From an uncultured Rhodospirillaceae bacterium (GTDB lineage: Bacteria > Pseudomonadota > Alphaproteobacteria > Rhodospirillales > Rhodospirillaceae): a stretch of 64,000 nucleotides of DNA. Positions 43,442-54,596 of the stretch are shown piece by piece. The stretch covers positions 1 to 64,000 of the forward strand of contig CALSLN010000007.1 of the NCBI GenBank assembly GCA_943787205.1, read 5' to 3'. The notes beneath the pieces were generated by a model. It did no database searches. It had not been told where the DNA came from and saw only the letters and a program-made list of their open reading frames with translations. The translations under genes were made by a program, and so were the position numbers. Positions within the stretch are counted from its first letter, which is position 1. Every line of letters begins with the position of its first letter.

Positions 43442-43846
43442 ATGGCTAACGAACCAGATGACCCGCTGAACGAGTTTAATGCCCGCCTCAAAGCTGCTCG
43501 AGGTAAAACGGATAAGGAATCAGCCCCACGTGGGCGTGGAACACAAAGCGGGCTGGGCCAAGGTCTCCGCATCGGAATAGAAATGGTTGTCTCCGTCGCT
43601 GTCGGCGCTGGAATAGGCTATTTCATCGATAACTGGGCCGAGACCACTCCGCTTTTTATGATCGTGTTTTTGTTTCTTGGCTTCGCGGCTGGCATTATGA
43701 ATGTGCTACGCATCGCCAGAGGCCTAGATGAAGCGGTCGGCTTTGGCCGGGCGATGCGAGAGAAAGAGGCCAGAGACAAACTGGCTGAAGATAAAGAGTT
43801 GAGCGCCAAACTGGCGCGAACCGAAGATAGCGGAGCGAACGAGTAG
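43442..43846 (+). CDS. atpI: ATP synthase accessory protein AtpI
   Basis: The 134-residue membrane protein has two hydrophobic helices (IGIEMVVSVAVGAGIGYFID and PLFMIVFLFLGFAAGIMNVL) between charged ends, typical of AtpI, which helps assemble the c-ring. The ATG at 43442 follows GAGG. An upstream open frame to 43307 does not look coding. It is the first gene of the F0 operon; atpB begins 2 bases after its stop. Confidence 0.82.
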   Translation: MANEPDDPLNEFNARLKAARGKTDKESAPRGRGTQSGLGQGLRIGIEMVVSVAVGAGIGYFIDNWAETTPLFMIVFLFLGFAAGIMNVLRIARGLDEAVGFGRAMREKEARDKLAEDKELSAKLARTEDSGANE

Positions 43847-43848
43847 AC

Positions 43849-44601
43849 ATGGCGACCGAAGAGCATGGTGGCGAAGCCGCCCACGGCCCAATGGAGCAGT
43901 TCGAGATCATACCGCTGATTGATCTCAATCTTGGTGGATACGATATTTCGTACACCAACTCTGCTTTGTTTATGACCCTAGCTGTTATCTGCACGTTCTC
44001 CCTGTTTTGGGCAGCGACGCGCAAACGGACAATGGTCCCTAGCCGTATCCAGTCCATCGGCGAACTGATGTTTGAGTTCGTTGCTGGCATGGTCAAAGAG
44101 AACGTTGGCAAGGAAGGCATGAAGTACTTCCCGTTCATCTTCACCCTGTTCGTCTTTATTCTTTTCGGCAACGTCCTCGGCCTGCTGCCATACAGCTTTA
44201 CTTTTACATCCCACATCGTGGTTAACGCGGCTTTGGCAGTGTTTATCTTTGTTGCTGTAACCATCATTGGGTTCGCAACGCACGGCCTCCACTATTTCCG
44301 CCTGTTTTGCCCTGCTGGTACGCCGCTCCCCGTCGCCATCGTTTTGGTGCCTATTGAAATCATGTCGTATTTCATCCGCCCAGTAAGCTTAAGCCTGCGT
44401 CTGTTCGCCAATATGTTGGCGGGCCACGTGTTGCTGAAAGTACTGGCCGGCTTCGTAATTTCGCTCGGCGTTTTCGGTATCGTTCCGTTCTTGGCGGTTG
44501 GAGCCGTAACCATGCTGGAAATTATGGTCGCGCTGATCCAAGCCTATGTATTCGCGCTACTTTCAACGATTTATCTCAACGACGCTGTTCATCTGCACTA
44601 A
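43849..44601 (+). CDS. atpB: F0 ATP synthase subunit a
   Basis: The 250-residue proton-channel subunit has five or six membrane helices. The conserved Arg lies in PVSLSLRLFANMLAGHVLL and the C-terminal helix contains IQAYVFALLSTIYL. N-terminal residues (LGGYDISYTNSALFMTLAVI) match the usual first helix. All essential residues look intact. It stands in the alphaproteobacterial F0 operon and works with AtpE to pass protons. Confidence 0.95.
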   Translation: MATEEHGGEAAHGPMEQFEIIPLIDLNLGGYDISYTNSALFMTLAVICTFSLFWAATRKRTMVPSRIQSIGELMFEFVAGMVKENVGKEGMKYFPFIFTLFVFILFGNVLGLLPYSFTFTSHIVVNAALAVFIFVAVTIIGFATHGLHYFRLFCPAGTPLPVAIVLVPIEIMSYFIRPVSLSLRLFANMLAGHVLLKVLAGFVISLGVFGIVPFLAVGAVTMLEIMVALIQAYVFALLSTIYLNDAVHLH

Positions 44602-44664
44602 GAACAGCCAACGCTTTTTACAAACGTATTACTTAAGACATCATCCTAAGGAAGGACAAAGACC

Positions 44665-44889
44665 ATGGAATTAGAAGCTGCAAAAATGATTGGTGCTGGC
44701 CTAGCTGCTATCGGTGTTATCGGTGGCGGTGTCGGTGTGGGCATTGTGTTCGGCAACTACATGACCGCCGCATCACGAAACCCATCTATGAAGGACGAAC
44801 TGCGGACCTATGCGTTCCTCGGCTTCGCTCTGTCAGAAGCGACCGCGCTCTTCGCGCTGGTTATTGCGCTGATCGTTCTGTTCACCTGA
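44665..44889 (+). CDS. atpE: F0 ATP synthase subunit c
   Basis: This 74-residue hairpin protein has two helices and the polar loop ASRNPSMKD. The ion-binding carboxylate is in FALSEATALFALVIALI. The binding helix lacks the Gln/Ser ligands of sodium-type rings, so a proton ring is likely. AAGGAAGGA precedes the ATG. A strong hairpin follows the gene, before the b' gene. Confidence 0.96.
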   Translation: MELEAAKMIGAGLAAIGVIGGGVGVGIVFGNYMTAASRNPSMKDELRTYAFLGFALSEATALFALVIALIVLFT

Positions 44890-44902
44890 GCAGAAATCGT
44901 AT

Positions 44903-44929
44903 TCCCGCCACTTCATTTGAGTGGCGGGA
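44903..44929 (+). other. Intercistronic hairpin after atpE
   Basis: TCCCGCCACT (44903-44912) pairs with AGTGGCGGGA (44920-44929) over 10 bp with a 7-base loop and no T-run. It is therefore more likely an mRNA-stabilising or processing hairpin than a terminator. Extra c-subunit synthesis is needed for the ring, and such a hairpin is one known way to raise atpE expression; its use here is inference. Confidence 0.55.
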
Positions 44930-44959
44930 CCTAAGACTTCCTAAAGCCTGCGAGGCGTC

Positions 44960-45451
44960 ATGCCACAGTTCGACCCGTCGACTTTTTCATCTCAGCTCTT
45001 TTGGCTGCTGATCTGCTTTGTCGTCCTCTATTGGGTGGTATCTAAATTTGCCATTCCACGCATCGGCGACATCTTGGAACAGCGCCAGCGTGTGGTCCAA
45101 GATGACCTCGATCGTGCAGAGAGCTTAAAGAGCGAAGCAGAACAGGCTTTGGCGGACTACGAAGCCGCAATGGCTGACGCCCGCGAGCAAGCCCGGACAC
45201 TGATGAATAAAGTGACGAGCGATGCCAAAGCAGCTGCTGAGGCCCGCAACAAAGAGATTGGTGCGGAACTGACATCTCAGATTTCAGATGCTGAGCAGCG
45301 CATTGCTGCGGCACGGGACCAAGCCATGAGCAGCCTAACCTCTATCGCCGCTGATGCAGCTAAGGATGCTGCCAGTCGGCTTGCAGGTCTGGACGTCAAC
45401 AGCGGCGACGCTGAAGCTGCCGTCAGCGCTGCAATGAAGGGGAACGCCTAA
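44960..45451 (+). CDS. atpF': F0 ATP synthase subunit b'
   Basis: The 163-residue peripheral-stalk protein has one N-terminal membrane helix (LFWLLICFVVLYWVVSKFAI) followed by a long Ala/Glu-rich helical stalk (GDILEQRQRVVQDDLDRAES). It is the diverged second b subunit found in alphaproteobacteria and photosynthetic groups. The stop overlaps the atpF start (TAATG), so translation is probably coupled. Confidence 0.93.
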   Translation: MPQFDPSTFSSQLFWLLICFVVLYWVVSKFAIPRIGDILEQRQRVVQDDLDRAESLKSEAEQALADYEAAMADAREQARTLMNKVTSDAKAAAEARNKEIGAELTSQISDAEQRIAAARDQAMSSLTSIAADAAKDAASRLAGLDVNSGDAEAAVSAAMKGNA

Positions 45452-45934
45452 TGTTTACGGATCCCTCCTTTTGGGTTGGCCTCGCCTTTGTCATCGTTGT
45501 TGGCTTTCTCGCCAAACCCATCATGCGGAGCGTCTCTGCTTCTCTTGACGGCAGAGCCGACAAAATTCGGACGCAAATTGAAGAAGCCCGCAAGCTTCGC
45601 GAAGAAGCCCAAGCCTTGCTCGCTGATTATCAGCGCAAGCAGCGGGGACGCACTCTCTGAAGCTGAAAGCATCGTTGCCCAGGCAAAAGAAGAAGCAACA
45701 CGTCTTCGAGCCCAGGCCCAGACAGACCTGGAGCAATCCATTGAGCGCCGCAAGACACAGGCGCTGGAACGGATTGCGCAGTCTGAGGCGCAGGCAATTG
45801 CCAGTGTTCGGAATACAGCGGTCGACGTTGCTATGGCAGCCGCAGAAAAGCTGATTACGGATCAGATGAATGACGGCAAGCAAGATGCGCTAGTCGATCA
45901 ATCCATCAAGGATTTGGCGGGCCACCTGAATTAG
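45451..45934 (+). pseudogene. atpF: F0 ATP synthase subunit b, split by one extra G at a G4 run
   Basis: The reading frame from ATG 45451 is normal (FWVGLAFVIVVGFLAKPIM as membrane helix, then DGRADKIRTQIEEARKLRE). It shifts near QRKQR and stops at 45660. The second frame continues with DALSEAESIVAQAKEEATRL to the stop at 45934. Removing one G from GGGG at 45644-45647 restores the expected sequence through QRDALSEAES. This gene should be essential, so a sequencing error is the first explanation. A real frameshift or slippage is the alternative. The corrected protein would be about 160 residues. Confidence 0.85.
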
Positions 45935-45960
45935 TCAGCTCCATCTAAAAATTTCTAAAG

Positions 45961-45990
45961 AGCCCCGGCCACTGCGCTGGGGCTTTTTTT
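45961..45990 (+). terminator. Rho-independent terminator after atpF
   Basis: A 9-bp stem (AGCCCCGGC at 45961-45969 with GCTGGGGCT at 45976-45984), including one G-U pair, is followed by a T-run to 45990. It closes the F0 operon. Confidence 0.88.
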
Positions 45991-46042
45991 ATGCCGCCAC
46001 CTTGAAACGAATACGACTAAACCTCACGAACCCTACTTTTTA

Positions 46043-46092
46043 ATTAGAATAATTCAAAACTAATTGACAGCCAAAATCACCCCGGTATATTT
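46043..46092 (+). promoter_or_regulatory. katG promoter with overlapping inverted repeat
   Basis: The -35 is TTGACA (46065-46070) and the -10 is TATATT (46087-46092), separated by 16 bases. An inverted repeat AATTAG-N12-CTAATT (46043-46048 and 46061-46066) ends on the -35. This position suits an activator or repressor such as an OxyR-type or Fur-type regulator. The protein that binds is not identified. Confidence 0.6.
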
Positions 46093-46126
46093 GGTCCCTA
46101 GCAGCATTGAGATTGGCAAAATTTAG

Positions 46127-48466
<2,340 letters not shown>

Positions 48467-48522
48467 GTCGATCTCTTGATTTGACGCTGGCTAAATACGC
48501 TAGCGCCTAGACATCTCACACT

Positions 48523-48555
48523 AAAAAGCCCCGGCATTACGCTGGGGCTTTTTTT
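48523..48555 (+). terminator. Rho-independent terminator after katG
   Basis: AAAAAGCCCCGGC (48523-48535) pairs with GCTGGGGCTTTTT (48541-48553), with a 5-base loop and a T-run. It closely resembles the atpF terminator in its stem sequence. Confidence 0.9.
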
Positions 48556-48653
48556 GTATCCACACGTGACCGCTTCACAGACACGCGCGAAATCTAGGTT
48601 TGAATACACATCCTACTTGCGTCTTCATTGGGTGCTTGGGGAGGGGCCACGAT

Positions 48654-49766
48654 TTGAATATTGTTCATAGTTTTTTTTTACACGCTGTCCGCGTTAAGAG
48701 GGTCACCGCCCTGTCCATTGTTGGTCTGATCAACTGTGGCTTTCACCCAGCGTACGCAGACCAATTTCCATCTTTATCGGCAGATATTGTCGCAGAACTG
48801 CAATACGAAAATGGTGTCGGCACGGACAGTGGCACACCACAATCAAATTTTCTTTTTACGACAATAGAGGCTGGGCTATCCCTAGCGTTCACGGACCGAC
48901 TGGGCATAGAAAGCGTAATCCTTGTGGAAATGTTAGACGACCCAGCGCCCGGCACCAATTCTACGTTTGAAGATCATGGTATATTTGCCGAAGAACTGAC
49001 CCTTGCCTATCACGGCGACAATTGGTCGCTCCACGCCGGTAAATTTAATGCGGCTTTTGGAACCGCGTGGGATTTGGCACCCGGCATTTGGGGTGCCGAT
49101 TTTCCCGAAGACTACGAAGTCACAGAGAAAATTGGATTGGCCGCAAACCGATCATTTGGCAACGACGTATCTGGAACTCACACACTCTATGGCAGCCTCT
49201 ACCACGCGGATCGGTCGTTTCTGAGCGGGTCCCTCGTTGAAGATCGAGGCCGGGTGCAACTCGCTGACGGTGGCACCACAAACACCAAAGACTTTTCGTC
49301 CTTTACCCTGTCTTTGACTGGTGAAGATGTATTGAACACATCAGGTTTTGGATACCACGTAGCATACCGCTCTCACGCCCATGGTGAGTATGACATCCTT
49401 GCCGAGCGAGAAGATGGATTCGTCGGCTCTGTATTCGGCCAAGTGCCTCTCGGTTCAGCAGACTTAGACATCATCCTCGAAGGGGCACTCCTAAAGAATG
49501 TGGAAGGTGGCCCGGATGACCAGTCATACGTCACGCTAGGGAGCACCGCCCATTTTGCGAACGCTTGGAATGCAGCCCTGAGCGTCACCTTTCGAACAAC
49601 CCACGTGGCTGGCGGAATAAACACAAACGACCATAGGTTTCAGGCGTCCACTGGCTATGCCTGGAACTCGGGTGCGTCACTCGATTTCGGGTACCGTTAT
49701 AGCCGTGAGAATGGAGAGAACGACCACGTACTCGGGCTCCTTCTCGCCTACGCGTTTTCCCTGTAG
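48654..49766 (+). CDS. Porin-like outer-membrane beta-barrel protein
   Basis: The likely start is TTG 48654, with GGGGAGG upstream, giving 370 residues. The N-terminus has a signal segment ending FHPAYADQ. The mature chain alternates short strands and polar turns and ends in an aromatic-leucine strand (VLGLLLAYAFSL), as in outer-membrane barrels. I cannot assign it to a named porin family; a siderophore- or phosphate-selective porin-like fold is possible. A further TTG start at 48600 exists. It lies between katG and the exported methyltransferase. Confidence 0.55.
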   Translation: MNIVHSFFLHAVRVKRVTALSIVGLINCGFHPAYADQFPSLSADIVAELQYENGVGTDSGTPQSNFLFTTIEAGLSLAFTDRLGIESVILVEMLDDPAPGTNSTFEDHGIFAEELTLAYHGDNWSLHAGKFNAAFGTAWDLAPGIWGADFPEDYEVTEKIGLAANRSFGNDVSGTHTLYGSLYHADRSFLSGSLVEDRGRVQLADGGTTNTKDFSSFTLSLTGEDVLNTSGFGYHVAYRSHAHGEYDILAEREDGFVGSVFGQVPLGSADLDIILEGALLKNVEGGPDDQSYVTLGSTAHFANAWNAALSVTFRTTHVAGGINTNDHRFQASTGYAWNSGASLDFGYRYSRENGENDHVLGLLLAYAFSL

Positions 49767-49813
49767 TACGCTCTGCGGACATACAACGACCATTCTCAAA
49801 AAAGGAATCGCAC

Positions 49814-50677
49814 ATGAAACCTATGGGGCAGTTTTTGGTCGGCGGCATCACGCTGGCTACAACACTTTTCGGATCAATCGCACTCGCAGACGGCCACCGT
49901 GAGGAGTCCACGGATATGCGGTTACGTGATGCTCTTGCAGGTGAGCACCGCTCAGAAGAGAAAAAAGCAAGAGACGCCTATCGCAACCCATACGAAACAT
50001 TGACCTTTTTCGGCCTAAAAGAAGACATGACCGTCTTAGAAATCAATGCGACGGGCGGGTACTACACGGAAATTATTGCGCCTGTTGTCGCGAATACCGG
50101 CCAGTACGTCTCATCGATGTGGGACCGCAGTACAGGCGGGGGCTCGGCTACTGCTTACGAGAGTCTCGAGGACCTCATTGAGACCAACAGAAACATATTC
50201 GGCGATGCGAAAATAGCGGGCATCACCGGAGAAAACTTAGTGCCAATTGAGCCAGGCACAGCTGATCTGGTGCTGACCTTTAGGAACATTCACAACTGGA
50301 TGTTATCGGGCAGCATCGATCGTATGCTGAAAATGATGTACGACTCTGCCAAGCCTGGCGGACACCTGGGTATCGTCGAACACCGTGGAAACCCAATGGT
50401 CAGGCAAGACCCCAAGGCCGAAACCGGTTACGTCAACGAGGGATACACGATCAAGATCGCTGAAGAGGCTGGCTGGCAGCTCGTCGCAAGCAGCGACATT
50501 AATAACAATCCAATGGACGACAAAGATTACGAGGGGCGTGTTTGGCGCTTGCCACCAACGCTACGTTACCTGGGGCAAGAAGGCTGGCCCAACGTGGACG
50601 AGGCCCAGCGTATAAAGAGCATGGCGATTGGAGAAAGCGACCGCTTCACGTTGTTCTTTGTGAAGCCGGTAGAGTAA
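49814..50677 (+). CDS. Exported class I methyltransferase-like protein
   Basis: The 287-residue protein has a signal peptide (FLVGGITLATTLFGSIALAD). The domain is a methyltransferase-like Rossmann fold with MTVLEINATGGYYTEIIAPV (degenerate motif I), DLVLTFRNIHNWM and AKPGGHLGIVEHR. It matches the predicted methyltransferases of the COG4798 type as I remember them, which are often exported. The loop is EINATGG rather than the usual acidic GxGxG, so SAM binding is uncertain. AAAAGGAATCG precedes the ATG. Confidence 0.62.
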   Translation: MKPMGQFLVGGITLATTLFGSIALADGHREESTDMRLRDALAGEHRSEEKKARDAYRNPYETLTFFGLKEDMTVLEINATGGYYTEIIAPVVANTGQYVSSMWDRSTGGGSATAYESLEDLIETNRNIFGDAKIAGITGENLVPIEPGTADLVLTFRNIHNWMLSGSIDRMLKMMYDSAKPGGHLGIVEHRGNPMVRQDPKAETGYVNEGYTIKIAEEAGWQLVASSDINNNPMDDKDYEGRVWRLPPTLRYLGQEGWPNVDEAQRIKSMAIGESDRFTLFFVKPVE

Positions 50678-50982
50678 TAGAAAGCTGACGAATTCGCATA
50701 ATGCCCCGGCAATGCGCCAAGTTGGTATAGCTCAATCCAGTTCTTAATCTAACTACACAAACACAGGACCAGCCCTACCTAACGGCGGGTTTTTCTGGAT
50801 AAAAATTGGGGGTAATCTTTCTGCACCTCAACTATCGCGAAATTTTTTCGACTGTATCTGCCGTCCACGTTAGCCGTATATTTTAAAGCACGTTCCCATA
50901 GAGGAACCGAATCTTTATTACCGGACTTAGGTTGAGGGATAGGGTAACTTTCTGGAAGACAACTAACATCATAAAAGGAACG
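50678..50982. other. 305-bp AT-rich intergenic space
   Basis: The stretch between the exported methyltransferase and the broken methyltransferase-like gene is clearly richer in A and T than its surroundings. I see no gene, perfect hairpin with T-run or tRNA in it. The compositional change continues into the following gene and suggests foreign origin. Confidence 0.4.
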
Positions 50983-51736
50983 ATGACGATGGGAGTAAAC
51001 GCCTTCACCTTAGACGTGATACTTCAAATAACAAAAATATTGCCTGACCGTCCCGTCAAGATGCTGGTTTTGGGTTATCCGGACATAGTGCTTTCAGAAG
51101 ATAGAATGGAGTCGTTGTTTGGAAAGGAAACAGCCAATGATCTGTTGATCAGGCACGACTCAGACCGAATCATAGCTTGGCACAGCATGACTCGCTTCAT
51201 TGACAAGATACCAGATGCTTATGATTTTTTTTAGCCGCCTTGGTATTGAGTTATCCATCATAGATATTAAAGAGGTTCGGGGCGGAGAAATTATTTGTGA
51301 TCTCAATCATCCTGTTTCAGAAGATTTAAAGTGTAAGTACGACATCGTGTATGATGGAGGTACGTTGGAGCACTGCTTTAATGTCGCTCAGGCGGTGACT
51401 AACATTCTGAGTATGGCAAAAGTTAAGGGCTTCATTATTCATAACAATCCATTAGTGCTCATTAATCATGGCTTCTATAATTTCTCTCCAACATTCTACT
51501 ACGATTTCTACGTTCAAAATGGTCATAAATTAGCCAGCGAAATAGTAGGTACAAAAAACGATGGATTGGATGTAGAAAAATGGAGTTTACACCCGACTAA
51601 ACGTTTGCAGGATGCGCCAACTGAGACCGGAATATCAGTGGTCGTCAGGAAGCTGAATGCTAACGCCCCCATCTTTCCGGTACAGACAAAATACTTGGAA
51701 AAATTACGGTATGCAGCGGGTGCTTCAGAACCTTGA
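50983..51736 (+). pseudogene. Methyltransferase-like gene split at a T8 run (AT-rich)
   Basis: The first frame starts at ATG 50983 or 50989, with AAGGA upstream, and stops at 51234 after DAYDFF. The second frame continues at FFSRLGIELSIIDIKEVRGG. Removing one T from the T8 run at 51225-51232 joins both into about 250 residues. The joined protein has a class I methyltransferase-like pattern: MLVLGYPDIVLS at the N-terminus, YDIVYDGGTLEHCFN, then IIHNNPLVLINHGFYNFSPT. Such proteins occur in surface-polysaccharide clusters. Codon use and base composition differ from the neighbours, suggesting transfer. Either the gene is broken, or the homopolymer was misread, or it slips. Confidence 0.62.
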
Positions 51737-51823
51737 ACTGGCACAAGAAATCGGGTCGCTTTTTACATTGCTCCATGACTAATAATTAATGGCTCTCGCT
51801 CCTCAGCATGTTCTCGGTTTCTT

Positions 51824-53062
51824 CTAGCGCTCGAACACTATCTGACCACGTCTAACAACGACTTTAGGCTCTGCGAAAACAGTAATGTCTGATCCGGGAT
51901 CTTCGTCGAAAACAACTAGATCCGCATTCATGCCAACTTCCATTTTTCCTGTGCGGTCAGCCATGCCAAATCGTTGAGCAGGTGCCGTCGTCAGTGACGC
52001 GAGAATTTGCGCAAACGACAATCCGGCCTGTTGCATTAAGAGATATTCGTCGGTGGGGTCGAAATCGGTGACATAGCCAACGTCAGTGCCAAACAAGATT
52101 TGGCCACCCAAATCAGAAAAAGCGGCGAGTTGCTCTTGGGCAGCACGGGTGGAATTTACGATCACGGCCTCAGGTGTTCCGAACCGCTCACCGTCAAAGC
52201 GCCAGAGCTTTAGAGTTGGGATCAACGCGACATTTCTTTCAAGCATGACCAGGGGAATGGATCGATCCCACCCTTGCTGGGGGAATGTGTGAGCCAGAAT
52301 ATCGACACCGCCATTAATTGCTGCCCAGGCTCCAGCATTGTTAGTTGGGTGCGCAACAACAAACATCGCGCGCTTATGCGCTGCGTCGACAATGCCGCGC
52401 ACAGACTCCACATCCATCGGGACTATATTCGTGAAGCTTACAATGGACCCTGAGAAAATTTTAACGCCCTCCGCACCAGAGCGGAGAATGAGATCAACCT
52501 GCTCTTGGGCTTTGTCGGGCACCGCTACATCCGGCATGATTGTTGGACGTACATAGAAGGGCGCAGAGCCCTTGGGCACAAGCGATCCATTCGCCATCAG
52601 AATTGTCGGGCCAGCCATTTCTCCAGTGTCTATGCGCCGCCTGAGTTCTGCTGACACACCCGGCGCCGAGCCGGTATCAAGCACATGAACAAATCCATAT
52701 TGAAGAGAAATGTCACGCACATAACTCGCAACCTGTTCATTCTCTAATCGGTCCAGAGGTGGAAAATTAAAGTGTACGTGGGAATTCCAGAGGCCACCTG
52801 TGATGGTCTTGCCGTCAGCACGAATAATTATTGCGCCTTCTGGAATAGCAATTTGATCAGCCGGTCCAACGGTTTTGATTTTACCGTCCGATACAACGAC
52901 GACGCCATTCTCGATCGGCGCAGCATCTGGCGCTGGATAGAGTCTTGCGCCAACGAACGCTGTATCGGTCGCAGCTGCAGAACCATCGAATCCCAAATGA
53001 AGGCATAACACCAACAGCAACCCAAACAATGCCCGGAAGAGACTGCTTTGGGTTGGGTCCAT
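51824..53062 (-). CDS. Exported amidohydrolase, linked to the gcv operon
   Basis: The start ATG 53062 is preceded by AGGGG, giving 412 residues. A hydrophobic N-terminus (LFRALFGLLLVLCLHLGFDG) directs export. The body is an amidohydrolase/imidazolonepropionase-like barrel with metal motif WNSHVHF, EGVKIFSGS, FVVAHPTN, DILAHTFPQQ and GTDVGYV. The reaction and substrate are unknown; cyclic amides, amidines and aryl dipeptides are all possible. Only 10 bases separate it from the gcvPB stop, so it is very likely transcribed with the glycine-cleavage genes. Confidence 0.75.
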   Translation of the reverse strand: MDPTQSSLFRALFGLLLVLCLHLGFDGSAAATDTAFVGARLYPAPDAAPIENGVVVVSDGKIKTVGPADQIAIPEGAIIIRADGKTITGGLWNSHVHFNFPPLDRLENEQVASYVRDISLQYGFVHVLDTGSAPGVSAELRRRIDTGEMAGPTILMANGSLVPKGSAPFYVRPTIMPDVAVPDKAQEQVDLILRSGAEGVKIFSGSIVSFTNIVPMDVESVRGIVDAAHKRAMFVVAHPTNNAGAWAAINGGVDILAHTFPQQGWDRSIPLVMLERNVALIPTLKLWRFDGERFGTPEAVIVNSTRAAQEQLAAFSDLGGQILFGTDVGYVTDFDPTDEYLLMQQAGLSFAQILASLTTAPAQRFGMADRTGKMEVGMNADLVVFDEDPGSDITVFAEPKVVVRRGQIVFER

Positions 53063-53072
53063 TTTCTTGCCC

Positions 53073-54596
53073 CTACTCCGCCGCGTGTTTGAGCGGCTCT
53101 GGCTTCCAGCGTAGCACAGGCTTACGGGCGGCTTGGGTTTCATCTAAACGTCGGCGTGGGGTGAGGTGCGGTGCAGAGAGGAATTCTTCCGCCGCATCGC
53201 CCCGTTTCGCTTTGCGGGCGAGCGCCAACACGGTCTCACAATACTGGTCCAGCGTCGCCTTGCTTTCCGTTTCCGTCGGCTCCATCAGCAACGCCCCATG
53301 GACCACCAGAGGGAAGTACATCGTTGGTGGGTGAAAGCCCTCGTCGATCATGGATTTTGCAAAGTCCAGCGTTGAAACACCAGTGCCCTTCAGGAACCGA
53401 TCATCAAATAAAGCTTCATGCATGCAAATGCCATCGTAAGAAGGTGTGAGTTCTTCTGACAGACGAACACGAAGGTAATTGGCATTGAGCACCGCATCGC
53501 CGGAAGCCTCGCGCAGGCCGTCGATGCCGAGACTCATCATGTATGACAAGGCCCGCACAAACACACCGAACTGGCCGTGGTAACCCTTCATGCGACCAAA
53601 GCTCTGGGGCGCGTCTTTGTCGCCAGCATGCTCGGCCATATGTAGCCCATTTGCATCGTGCACAAGGAAAGGCACCGGAGCAAATGGCGCGAGCGCGTCT
53701 GACAGCACAGTCGGGCCAGCGCCTGGACCGCCGCCGCCATGGGGTGTCGAGAAAGTTTTGTGGAGGTTGATGTGCATGGCATCGACGCCAAGCTCAGACA
53801 GAGTCACACGGCCAACGATGGCATTGAAGTTCGCGCCGTCCATATAGAAATATGCGCCAGCGGCATGAACAGCATCGGCTATGACTTTGGCTTCATTCTC
53901 AAACAAACCACAGGTATTGGGATTGGTGATCATCACAGCCGCGATATCTGGACCGAGACGCGCCGTCAGGGCGTCAACGTCAACGCGGCCATTGCCATTG
54001 CCCGGAATGGATTCAACAGAGTAACCACAGATGGCTGCCGTCGCAGGGTTGGTGCCATGGGCAGACTCAGGCACCAAAACGACCATGCGATCATCATTAC
54101 CCGCAGCTTGGTGAGCTGCGCGTATCGCCATCAGGCCACAAAGCTCACCATGGGCTCCAGCGGCCGGAGATAGGGCAACAGCAGGTAATCCCGTGAGTTT
54201 CTTAAGCCATGTGGCCAGCGTATCCATCAACTGATAGGCGCCCTGAACGGTGGATTCAGCCTGGAATGGATGGATGTCACCAAGACCAGGAAGACGCGCC
54301 ATCTTCTCGTTCAGGCGCGGGTTGTGCTTCATGGTGCAAGAGCCGAGTGGATAGAACCCTGTATCAATGGAATAGTTCTTCTGGGACAGACGCGTGTAGT
54401 GCCGAACGACTTCTGGCTCGGACAACCCAGGCAGCCCAACGGGACCACGGCGGCGCAGGCCACCAAGCCGGTCCATGTCATGCTCTGGCGCATCGAGGTC
54501 GACACCCGTGGAGTCAGCCGAGTCCAGTTCGAAGATCAACGGTTCCTCAAAAACCAAACCACGGTTACCGGACGTTGTGTTTGTGTAATCGGTCAT
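53073..54596 (-). CDS. gcvPB: Glycine dehydrogenase (decarboxylating) subunit 2
   Basis: The 507-residue protein is the PLP-carrying half of the P protein. The PLP lysine is in [20 protein letters not shown]. The N-terminal [20 protein letters not shown] block is typical for the separate P2 subunit. It decarboxylates glycine and transfers the methylamine group to the lipoyl arm of GcvH. The start overlaps the gcvPA stop by 4 bases (ATGA). The C-terminus is basic and slightly extended ([16 protein letters not shown]). Confidence 0.94.
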   Translation of the reverse strand: MTDYTNTTSGNRGLVFEEPLIFELDSADSTGVDLDAPEHDMDRLGGLRRRGPVGLPGLSEPEVVRHYTRLSQKNYSIDTGFYPLGSCTMKHNPRLNEKMARLPGLGDIHPFQAESTVQGAYQLMDTLATWLKKLTGLPAVALSPAAGAHGELCGLMAIRAAHQAAGNDDRMVVLVPESAHGTNPATAAICGYSVESIPGNGNGRVDVDALTARLGPDIAAVMITNPNTCGLFENEAKVIADAVHAAGAYFYMDGANFNAIVGRVTLSELGVDAMHINLHKTFSTPHGGGGPGAGPTVLSDALAPFAPVPFLVHDANGLHMAEHAGDKDAPQSFGRMKGYHGQFGVFVRALSYMMSLGIDGLREASGDAVLNANYLRVRLSEELTPSYDGICMHEALFDDRFLKGTGVSTLDFAKSMIDEGFHPPTMYFPLVVHGALLMEPTETESKATLDQYCETVLALARKAKRGDAAEEFLSAPHLTPRRRLDETQAARKPVLRWKPEPLKHAAE

